Positions 17,510 through 24,534 of a stretch of 64,000 nt of DNA are shown here, piece by piece. This stretch comes from Echinicola soli (GTDB lineage: Bacteria > Bacteroidota > Bacteroidia > Cytophagales > Cyclobacteriaceae): NCBI RefSeq assembly GCF_006575665.1, contig NZ_CP041253.1, positions 3,633,001 to 3,697,000 of the forward strand, given 5' to 3'. The notes below the pieces were generated by a model. It saw only the letters and a program-made list of their open reading frames with translations, was not told the DNA's origin and made no database searches. Each line of letters opens with the position of its first letter. Positions within the stretch are counted from its first letter, which is position 1. The position numbers and the translations under genes are program-made.

Positions 17510-17851
17510 TTACATAAATCCTAGTTCCAACTTAGCTGCTTCGGACATCATGTCCTGCGAGTAGGGTGGATCAAAGGTAAGTTCTACTTCTACGTCGTTA
17601 ATTCCTTGGATCTGCTGGATCCGGTCTTTTACTTCAGCAGGAATAGATTCTGCAGCAGGACAGTTGGGTGATGTCAGGGTCATTAATACATAAACGTTGT
17701 TCACAGGGAAGACACTGATTTCATAGATCAGTCCCAGTTCATAAACGTCCACAGGAATCTCTGGATCATATACCAATTTGATTGCCTGGACCACCTTGTC
17801 CCTAAGCTCAGGGATATTGGCAGGTTGTGCAGTTTGATTTTCTTCAGCCAT
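17510..17851 (-). CDS. sufT: SufT-like MIP18/DUF59 iron-sulfur assembly protein
   Basis: 113 aa. This family helps to mature iron-sulfur proteins. The core matches DUF59: LRDKVVQAIKLVYDPEIPVD, VYELGLIYEI, and LTSPNCPAAESIPAEVK with the conserved Cys, then VEVELTFDPPYSQDMMSEAA. It begins 4 bp after sufE and is clearly part of the suf operon. It could also be called YitW-like. Length and context are typical for Bacteroidota. Confidence 0.92.
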   Translation of the reverse strand: MAEENQTAQPANIPELRDKVVQAIKLVYDPEIPVDVYELGLIYEISVFPVNNVYVLMTLTSPNCPAAESIPAEVKDRIQQIQGINDVEVELTFDPPYSQDMMSEAAKLELGFM

Positions 17852-17855
17852 AAAT

Positions 17856-18287
17856 CTACACGTTTAGTTTTGATTGGTAAGCTATTGCGTATAACTTCAT
17901 TTGTTTGATCATGGAAGCTAGACCATTGGATCGTTGGGAACCAATGATATTGCCCATGCCTATTTTTTCGATAAAGTAAAGATCCTCGTCTATGATTTCT
18001 TTTGGAGACCTACCTGAAAGTACCCTGATCAGTAAACTGATCAAACCTTTGGTAATGTCTGTATTGGAATCGGCTTTGAAGATGATTTTTTGGTCTTTTA
18101 CTTCGGTGGTTAGCCATACTTTTGACTGGCAGCCTTTGATCAGGTTTTCGTCCAGTCTGGCTTCTTCGGGAAACTCATCCAATTGGTTTCCCAATTCCAT
18201 GATGTAAAATATGGTCGACTCTCTGTCGCCTTCCAGAATAGAAAATTCGTCTATGATTTCTTCCTGAACTTGCTTGATGTCACTCAT
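17856..18287 (-). CDS. sufE: SufE, sulfur acceptor for the cysteine desulfurase
   Basis: 143 aa. SufE accepts persulfide sulfur from SufS and hands it to the SufBCD scaffold. The active Cys is in LIKGCQSKVWL, with the fold elements IMELGNQLDEFPEEAR and SGRSPKEIIDEDLYFIEKIG. Its ATG overlaps the sufS stop (ATGA), so the desulfurase and its activator are translated together. Confidence 0.95.
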   Translation of the reverse strand: MSDIKQVQEEIIDEFSILEGDRESTIFYIMELGNQLDEFPEEARLDENLIKGCQSKVWLTTEVKDQKIIFKADSNTDITKGLISLLIRVLSGRSPKEIIDEDLYFIEKIGMGNIIGSQRSNGLASMIKQMKLYAIAYQSKLNV

Positions 18288-19507
18288 TTATTTTTCAATT
18301 TCGCAATTTTGCGGACACTTTCACAGAGCTTGTCCACTTCTTCTTTGGTGTTATAAACAGAAAAGGAAGCCCTTACAGTTCCCTCGATATCAAATCGATT
18401 CATCAGCGGCTGGGTACAATGGTGTCCTGTCCTTACGGCAATTCCAGCTGCATCTAACATCACACCCACATCAAACGGGTGCATGTCCTTGATCAAAAAA
18501 GAAAGTACACTTACTTTTTTATCCGCAGTACCTACAGGTATAAAGCCTTTAATGTCTTTAAGTTGTCTTTCTGCATGGTGAAGTAAGTCCTCTTCATGCT
18601 TTCTGATGTTTTCTTTACCCAGTTCTTTGACAAACTCCAAAGCCTTCTGAAAGGCAATGACATCGGCAATATTAGGTGTCCCCGCTTCAAATTTAAAGGG
18701 GATTTCATTGTAAGTGGTCTTTTCGAAGGTTACTTCCTTAATCATTTCACCGCCACCTTGGTATGGGGGCATGGCTTCCAGTATCTCCCTTTTTCCATAA
18801 AGGACACCCAGGCCGGTAGGGCCGTAGATTTTATGGGCAGACATGACGAAAAAGTCACAGTCTAGCGCCTGTACATCTATAGCTAAGTGTGCAGAAGATT
18901 GGGCACCGTCTATTAGCACCTTTGCACCGACTTCGTGGGATTTGTCAATGATTTTTTTGACAGGATTGATAGTGCCGAGTGCGTTGGAAGCATGTACTAC
19001 TGCAACCAATTTGGTCTTTTCGCTTAGCAGTTTATCAAATTCCTCCATGATCAGTTCTCCCTTATCATTGATTGGGATGACCTTTAGCTTTGCACCCGTT
19101 TCTTCACATAGCATCTGCCAAGGTACGATATTGGAATGATGCTCCAGTGTACTGATGATGATTTCATCGCCCGGTTCAATGAATTTTCTACCAAAAGTAG
19201 CGGCCACGAGGTTAATGCCTTCTGTGGTTCCCTTGGTAAAGATGATCTCTTCTTCTTCAGAGGCATTGATAAACTCCTTGATGAGCGTTCGGGTTTTCTC
19301 AAATGATCTGGTCGCACGGTCTGCTAATGTATGGGCACCACGGTGGATATTGGAATTATCATGGGTGTAATAAGCAGACAAAGCCTCCAACACCCTTTTT
19401 GGCTTTTGGGTAGTGGCCGCATTGTCCATATATATGAGCGGTTTTCCGTTTACTTCTTGGTCAAGTACCGGAAATTCTTCTCGGATATGTTGGATATTCA
19501 GCGTCAT
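18284..19507 (-). CDS. sufS: Cysteine desulfurase SufS
   Basis: 407 aa, PLP-dependent group II desulfurase that removes sulfur from L-cysteine for iron-sulfur clusters. The start MTLNIQHIREEFPVLDQEVN, the PLP-lysine motif MSAHKIYGPTGLG, the RTGHHCTQPLM loop carrying the catalytic Cys, and TLEHHSNIVPWQ are diagnostic. Downstream sufE overlaps it by 4 bp. Upstream, a 231-bp gap with a hairpin separates it from sufD, so a second promoter or partial termination is possible. Confidence 0.97.
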   Translation of the reverse strand: MTLNIQHIREEFPVLDQEVNGKPLIYMDNAATTQKPKRVLEALSAYYTHDNSNIHRGAHTLADRATRSFEKTRTLIKEFINASEEEEIIFTKGTTEGINLVAATFGRKFIEPGDEIIISTLEHHSNIVPWQMLCEETGAKLKVIPINDKGELIMEEFDKLLSEKTKLVAVVHASNALGTINPVKKIIDKSHEVGAKVLIDGAQSSAHLAIDVQALDCDFFVMSAHKIYGPTGLGVLYGKREILEAMPPYQGGGEMIKEVTFEKTTYNEIPFKFEAGTPNIADVIAFQKALEFVKELGKENIRKHEEDLLHHAERQLKDIKGFIPVGTADKKVSVLSFLIKDMHPFDVGVMLDAAGIAVRTGHHCTQPLMNRFDIEGTVRASFSVYNTKEEVDKLCESVRKIAKLKNK

Positions 19508-19692
19508 GAATGGCGTTTATTGATTGTTTGATGGTTTTATCCGAAATACGTATTAGCCTATGAGTTGTGACCTGAAATGGTTTCAACATCAGTTGATTTT
19601 CAGCCTTCTCTACGATTCCTCCTGCATAGTCCGTGTTTCAGGCCTGATATTCCGAAAGTAGAAAGCAAGCTTCATCATCGGAATAAAAGAGC

Positions 19693-19713
19693 ATGGGGCC
19701 AAAAAAGCCCCAT
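19693..19713 (-). terminator. Hairpin between sufD and sufS
   Basis: ATGGGGC and GCCCCAT with the 7-nt loop CAAAAAA, 26 bp beyond sufD. The short run after the stem on the minus strand is GCTCTTTTATT, so it is probably a partial terminator inside the suf cluster. Confidence 0.6.
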
Positions 19714-19738
19714 TTCTATCATTCAATTCTTTAGGAAC

Positions 19739-21028
19739 TTATAGATTCCCCAATCGTTCTTGTACTAGGGCTATGCAGAATTCCCGCAATGGCTCGATTT
19801 TGATATGGTCAAGAATTTCTCCTGCAAAAGCATAAAGCAGTAGGTTTTTGGCTTCTACTTTACCGATTCCTCTCGCTTGAAGGTAAAACAAGGCTTCATC
19901 ATCTAGCTGACCAGTGGTACAGCCGTGGGAGCATTTTACATCGTCAGCCCATATTTCCAATTGTGGTTTGGTGTTGATGATGGCATCTTCGGACAAGAGG
20001 ATGTTATTGTTTTGCTGGAAAGCATTGGTTTTCTGTGCATCTTGGCGCACAAAGATTTTTCCGTTAAACACACCTCTTGACTTATCTGCAAGCACGCCCT
20101 TATAGAGCTCATTGGACTCCGCATGCGGCATGGTATGATCCACATTGGTGTGGTTGTCCACATGGGTATTGCCGTTAAGCAAATACAGACCGTACATATT
20201 ACCCTCACAGCCGCTGTCTCTTAGGTTAAGGGTTAGATTGTTTCGGATAAGGTCACCTTTAAGGGAGAGTGTCACTGTCGAAAGCGTGGCATCACGATGG
20301 ATATCGGCTTCGAAGTTATTTACTTCTATCGCTGCTTCACTTTCGTTCTGTATTTTGTTAAAGTAAAGGTGTGCATTTTCATTGACCTTCACCTCCGTCA
20401 AGCTATTTAGAAAATAGGGATCATCATCTACGCTGATGATCCGTTCGATAAAGGTAGCCTCAGCATTGGCTTCTCCCTGGATAAATACCCTTGGTGCGAT
20501 GACTTGGCCATCATTTGCCTGGCAAAAGTGCAGCAATAGGATAGGCTTTTCCACCACTTTATTTTTAGCGATGTGGATATGTAGCCCATCTTCAAATAAC
20601 ACCGTGTTCAAGGCATTAAACGGCTCCTTTTCGGGTTTTGCAATGGTGCCGATTTTGCTGGATGCATCAGCATCAAGATCCTGGAAAGCGGAGATGGTAT
20701 AATTTTCTTCCGTAAAGGTAGAGAGAGTGGCATCAAAATGACCATTGTTAAATACCAAGATATCTGCCTCCAGCTCTGGGATCAATGCTGCCTTTACCTG
20801 TTCAGCTGTCAATGAAAACTTACTGGCCACTTGAAGATTGGAAATTCCATTCTCCAGTTTTTTACTGATCGGAGTAAATTTGTACTCCTCTGCTTTGGGG
20901 GCTGGCAATCCTTCTTTTTCCAGGATATCGGCGGCGGTTTGCTTTAGTGTAGGCAAAATGCCAACTGAAGCATTGCGGGCGATATCCAAGAAGGAATCCG
21001 TTAGTTTATTTTTAGCTATTGTAGTCAT
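19739..21028 (-). CDS. sufD: SufD, iron-sulfur scaffold subunit
   Basis: 429 aa. SufD pairs with SufB and SufC in the SufBC2D complex that assembles [4Fe-4S] clusters. It has the beta-helix core with the C-terminal block GVFNGKIFVRQDAQKTNAFQ, and the metal/ATPase-contact region DDVKCSHGCTTGQLD, both typical of SufD. An N-terminal helical domain (about residues 1-100) precedes the core. It lies 45 bp downstream of sufC. Confidence 0.96.
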   Translation of the reverse strand: MTTIAKNKLTDSFLDIARNASVGILPTLKQTAADILEKEGLPAPKAEEYKFTPISKKLENGISNLQVASKFSLTAEQVKAALIPELEADILVFNNGHFDATLSTFTEENYTISAFQDLDADASSKIGTIAKPEKEPFNALNTVLFEDGLHIHIAKNKVVEKPILLLHFCQANDGQVIAPRVFIQGEANAEATFIERIISVDDDPYFLNSLTEVKVNENAHLYFNKIQNESEAAIEVNNFEADIHRDATLSTVTLSLKGDLIRNNLTLNLRDSGCEGNMYGLYLLNGNTHVDNHTNVDHTMPHAESNELYKGVLADKSRGVFNGKIFVRQDAQKTNAFQQNNNILLSEDAIINTKPQLEIWADDVKCSHGCTTGQLDDEALFYLQARGIGKVEAKNLLLYAFAGEILDHIKIEPLREFCIALVQERLGNL

Positions 21029-21073
21029 GAATATTCAAGAAATGTGTGGTTTGACAATTGGACGAGTCGAGGA

Positions 21074-21835
21074 TTAGACAGAAGCTCCGTCTACATCCGC
21101 TTTGATCCAGTCATATCCATTTTCTTCAAGATCCAATGCCAGTTCCTTAGCACCTGATTTTACGATTCTACCTTTATAAAGTACGTGTACATAATCAGGA
21201 ACAATGTAATCCAGTAGTCGCTGGTAATGCGTTACGACGATGGTGGCATTGTCTTTTGACTTGAGTTGATTGACGCCATTGGAAACGACTTTGAGGGCAT
21301 CGATATCCAAGCCTGAATCGGTTTCATCCAAAATGGATAGGGTAGGCTCCAGCATGGCCATTTGGAAGATTTCATTTCTTTTCTTCTCACCACCGGAAAA
21401 ACCTTCGTTCAGGGCACGGCTCATTAATTTTTGGTCCATTTCGACCAATTTCATTTTTTCCTTCATCAGTGAAAGGAATTTTACAGCATCCAGTGCTTCT
21501 TGGCCTCTGTATTCCCTCACTTGGTTTACAGCAGTTCTCAGGAAGTTGGTAGTGCTTACACCTGGGATTTCCACTGGGTATTGGAAAGCCAAGAACACGC
21601 CTTCTCTGGCCCTGTCTTCAGGATTCATGTCTAGTAAATCCTTGCCTTTGAATGTCACTTCTCCATCTGTAACTTCATATTCTTCCCTTCCTGCCAATAC
21701 TGAAGCCAATGTCGATTTTCCGGAACCATTTGGGCCCATGATGGCATGGATTTCACCTGCTTTGATTTCGAGGTTAATTCCTTTCAGGATTGGTGTTCCT
21801 TCAATAGATGCGTGTAAATTTTTTATGGATAACAT
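21074..21835 (-). CDS. sufC: SufC, ATPase of the SUF complex
   Basis: 253 aa from the ATG at 21835 (MLSIKNLHASIEG); a 26-residue upstream extension in the same frame lacks ABC-ATPase character and is rejected. Walker A GPNGSGKST, the FSGGEKKRNEIFQM signature loop, and Walker B region LSILDETDSGLDIDALK identify SufC, a cytoplasmic ABC-type ATPase without a membrane partner. It lies between sufB and sufD and powers conformational change of the scaffold. Confidence 0.97.
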   Translation of the reverse strand: MLSIKNLHASIEGTPILKGINLEIKAGEIHAIMGPNGSGKSTLASVLAGREEYEVTDGEVTFKGKDLLDMNPEDRAREGVFLAFQYPVEIPGVSTTNFLRTAVNQVREYRGQEALDAVKFLSLMKEKMKLVEMDQKLMSRALNEGFSGGEKKRNEIFQMAMLEPTLSILDETDSGLDIDALKVVSNGVNQLKSKDNATIVVTHYQRLLDYIVPDYVHVLYKGRIVKSGAKELALDLEENGYDWIKADVDGASV

Positions 21836-21928
21836 GATTTGAACTGATTTCTTTCTGAAAATTTGGTAATAAAGAAGCATAGGGGAACATGTATGGTTCC
21901 CCAGCTTTTGCATAGAATGTCTGGTGGA

Positions 21929-23374
21929 TTATCCCACGCTTCCTTCCAAGGTCAAGGCCAGAAGCTTTTGGGCTTCCACCGCAAATTCCATTGGAAGTTG
22001 GTTCAATACCTCTTTGGCGTAGCCATTTACGATGAGGGCTACTGCATCTTCGCTGTCAATCCCACGTTGGTTACAGTAGAAAATCTGATCTTCTCCGATT
22101 TTGGATGTAGTGGCTTCGTGCTCTACCTTGGCAGTAGGGTTTTGGATGTCAATGTACGGGAACGTGTGCGCTCCACATCGGTCACCCATCAGCAGGGAAT
22201 CACACTGCGAGAAATTTCGCGAATTGACTGCTCTTTTCATGACTTGTACCTGCCCTCTGTAGGAGTTTTGGCTATGGCCTGCAGAGATACCCTTTGATAC
22301 GATCCTCGATTTGGTGTTTTTCCCAATGTGAATCATTTTGGTACCGGTATCAGCTTGCTGATAATTATTTGTTACTGCTACCGAGTAAAATTCACCTACG
22401 GAATTGTCTCCCTTAAGAATACATGAAGGATACTTCCAGGTTACTGCAGAACCAGTTTCTACCTGTGTCCAAGAAATCTTGGAGTTGTCACCGGCACAGA
22501 TACCTCTTTTGGTCACAAAGTTGTATATACCGCCTTTGCCATTTTTATCCCCTGGATACCAGTTCTGGACAGTGGAATATTTGACTTCGGCGTCTTTGGC
22601 AGCGTAGATTTCTACTACTGCTGCGTGCAATTGATTCTCGTCTCTTTGTGGTGCTGTACAGCCTTCCAGGTAGGATACATACGACTCATCCTCAGCCACG
22701 ATCAAGGTTCTTTCAAACTGACCAGTGTTCGCTGCATTGATCCTGAAATAAGTAGAAAGCTCCATGGGGCATCTGACTCCTTTTGGAATATAGCAGAAAG
22801 AGCCGTCCGAGAATACGGCAGAGTTTAGTGCTGCGTAGTAATTGTCGGTCATTGGGACCACAGAACCAAGGTACTGCTTCACCAATTCAGGGTGCTCATG
22901 TACTGCTTCACTGAAAGAGCAAAATACAATTCCCAATTTGCTGAGTGTTTCCTTAAACGTAGTGCCTACCGACACAGAGTCCAATACGGCGTCGACCGCT
23001 ATGCCCTGAAGTTTCTTTTGCTCATTGAGACTGATGCCCAACCGTTCGTAAATTTGCAAAAGTTCCGGGTCTATCTCGTCCAAACTTTTAGGTTTGCTTT
23101 TCTGCTTTGGAGCAGAATAATACTTCAAAGCTTGGAAGTCTACTTTGGGGTAATTGACGTTGGCCCAATCAGGCTCAGTCATATTTTGCCATGTACGGAA
23201 AGCCTTAAGCCTCCATTCGAGAAGCCATGTAGGTTCCTCTTTCTTGGCAGAAATCCAACGGATAATTTCTTCATTCAAACCGGCAGGAGCCTCATCAGCT
23301 TCAAAATCAACAGACCAGCCGTGTTCATATTCTTTCGAGGTGAATTCCTCTAAAATTTCGTTGTCTTTGCTCAT
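21929..23374 (-). CDS. sufB: SufB, iron-sulfur scaffold subunit
   Basis: 481 aa, the main scaffold where clusters form. Recognised from [58 protein letters not shown], and the C-terminal [20 protein letters not shown] with conserved Glu and His. This is the first gene of the suf operon (sufB-C-D-S-E-sufT-bacilliredoxin). A perfect 15-bp hairpin and the Lrp-type regulator gene lie just upstream. No IscR- or Fur-like site was identified. Confidence 0.97.
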   Translation of the reverse strand: MSKDNEILEEFTSKEYEHGWSVDFEADEAPAGLNEEIIRWISAKKEEPTWLLEWRLKAFRTWQNMTEPDWANVNYPKVDFQALKYYSAPKQKSKPKSLDEIDPELLQIYERLGISLNEQKKLQGIAVDAVLDSVSVGTTFKETLSKLGIVFCSFSEAVHEHPELVKQYLGSVVPMTDNYYAALNSAVFSDGSFCYIPKGVRCPMELSTYFRINAANTGQFERTLIVAEDESYVSYLEGCTAPQRDENQLHAAVVEIYAAKDAEVKYSTVQNWYPGDKNGKGGIYNFVTKRGICAGDNSKISWTQVETGSAVTWKYPSCILKGDNSVGEFYSVAVTNNYQQADTGTKMIHIGKNTKSRIVSKGISAGHSQNSYRGQVQVMKRAVNSRNFSQCDSLLMGDRCGAHTFPYIDIQNPTAKVEHEATTSKIGEDQIFYCNQRGIDSEDAVALIVNGYAKEVLNQLPMEFAVEAQKLLALTLEGSVG

Positions 23375-23635
23375 AAAGCGAGTTATTTAGACTAATTACA
23401 TTTTGTACCGCAAAGATATAACATTAATCTAAAATTATATGTTCAATGACAATGAAAATTCTTTATGGGAAATAGAAAAAAACTATGTGCAGGGTATGAA
23501 AAACAAAAGTTTTCGCAACCAAAAGCACTAAATCCGTGCTTTTGGTTGCGTGGAAAAAAGTCAATTAAAACTCTAAATATTTATTTGATTTTTTAATTTA
23601 GATTTAATCTAAATAATTATTTTTTCTAAGCAAAA
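23375..23635. promoter_or_regulatory. Region between the Lrp gene and sufB with a perfect 15-bp hairpin
   Basis: The arms CGCAACCAAAAGCAC (23514-23528) and GTGCTTTTGGTTGCG (23536-23550) pair perfectly around TAAATCC. On the minus strand the stem is followed by AAAACTTTTGTTTTT. It probably terminates the regulator transcript, but it also sits about 140 bp upstream of sufB and could lie in that leader. The suf promoter should be here. Confidence 0.6.
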
Positions 23636-24112
23636 CTACTTAGCATCTTGCTCAAAAAGCTGTATCGGTCGATTTATACTTTCTTCTAGTACAATAAGTG
23701 TTTCTGTTCTGTCGATTCCGTCCACTTTTTGGATTTTGTTCAGTACGTCTCTCAGATGGTTGGTGTCCTTACAGATTATCTTCGCAAAAATGCTATAATT
23801 ACCAGTAGTGTAATATGCATTAACCACTTCGGAAATTTCTTTCAGCTTTTCGATAACATTATCATAAAGTGAACTTTTTTCAAGGTAAATGCCTAGATAC
23901 GCTGAAATGTCATACCCCAATTTTGAAAAATCAATGTTGAGCGTAGCACTTTTGACAATTCCCATATCTTCCAGCTTACGCATTCTCACGTGAACAGTAC
24001 CAGAAGAAACGTAAACCTTCTTTGCGATCTCCGTATAGGGGGTTTTTGCGTCTTCATTAAGTAATGAGATGATTTTCAAATCAACATTGTCAATATCTAA
24101 ATTTTTATCCAT
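23636..24112 (-). CDS. Lrp/AsnC-family transcriptional regulator
   Basis: 158 aa. The N-terminal helix-turn-helix (IISLLNEDAKTPYTEIAKKV, VSSGTVHVRMRKLEDMGIVK) binds DNA; the C-terminal RAM domain (YLGIYLEKSSLYDNVIEKL, VVNAYYTTGNYSIFAKIICK) binds a small ligand, often an amino acid. The size is typical. It lies upstream of sufB in the same direction, but the strong hairpin between them argues for separate transcription. The ligand cannot be told from sequence. Confidence 0.9.
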   Translation of the reverse strand: MDKNLDIDNVDLKIISLLNEDAKTPYTEIAKKVYVSSGTVHVRMRKLEDMGIVKSATLNIDFSKLGYDISAYLGIYLEKSSLYDNVIEKLKEISEVVNAYYTTGNYSIFAKIICKDTNHLRDVLNKIQKVDGIDRTETLIVLEESINRPIQLFEQDAK

Positions 24113-24197
24113 TATTTAATTATTTGGTTACCTTTATTTGAATAAAGATGCATTCAAATTGTTGAATTGTCAAAATTTACACGAAGATTTTTTTTGA

Positions 24198-24229
24198 TTT
24201 GCAAAATAACAAAAAATGTATTTACTTTG
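24198..24229 (+). promoter_or_regulatory. Candidate Bacteroidota-type promoter
   Basis: TTTG (24198-24201) and TACTTTG (24223-24229) are 21 bp apart, close to the -33/-7 pattern TTTG and TAnnTTTG known for the Bacteroidota housekeeping sigma factor. The -7 match is one base short of consensus. Confidence 0.35.
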
Positions 24230-24382
24230 GGATTACATTGTTAAGGAGGGTGAAAATTTTGAGAACAATCGATTAATTTAAAATTAACTATTGTTTTGTG
24301 ATGAATTCCTTACTGAAACAATGGTTTTTGTATTGAAACTTTTAATCTCTAAAGTTATATTTGGGTTTATATTCTGAAAAGG

Positions 24383-24407
24383 GTCTTGCTACTGGCAAGA
24401 CTTTTTT
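24383..24407 (+). terminator. Terminator with no upstream plus-strand gene
   Basis: GTCTTGC (24383-24389), loop TACTG, GCAAGAC (24395-24401), then TTTTTT. The only upstream gene nearby is on the opposite strand, so the transcript it ends is an unannotated short RNA or the leader of the gene at 24535. Confidence 0.7.
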
Positions 24408-24534
24408 GTTTTAGTGCTAGCCACATCCAAATCCTACCACTGATCTAACAATTGATGAATAGTTTGTGGATATATCCTTAAATTTTGACCTTCATTTGAT
24501 ATATACTTATATTTTCTAAAAAGCCCTTTTATAA

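Larger units (their letters stand above)
24113..24534. other. Intergenic region with an orphan promoter-terminator pair on the plus strand
   Basis: No protein gene. On the plus strand a Bacteroidota-like promoter (TTTG at 24198, TACTTTG at 24223) is followed about 155 bp later by a classical terminator (24383-24407), before the S9 peptidase gene. This could define a short RNA or an attenuated leader. A purine-rich AAGGAGG near 24243 precedes only a five-codon frame starting with TTG (MRTID). Confidence 0.5.

Noticed and set aside
24235..24270. Five-codon frame MRTID after AAGGAGG as a leader peptide
   Set aside because: Too short, without regulatory codons, and the promoter itself is unproven; noted only as context for the candidate short RNA.
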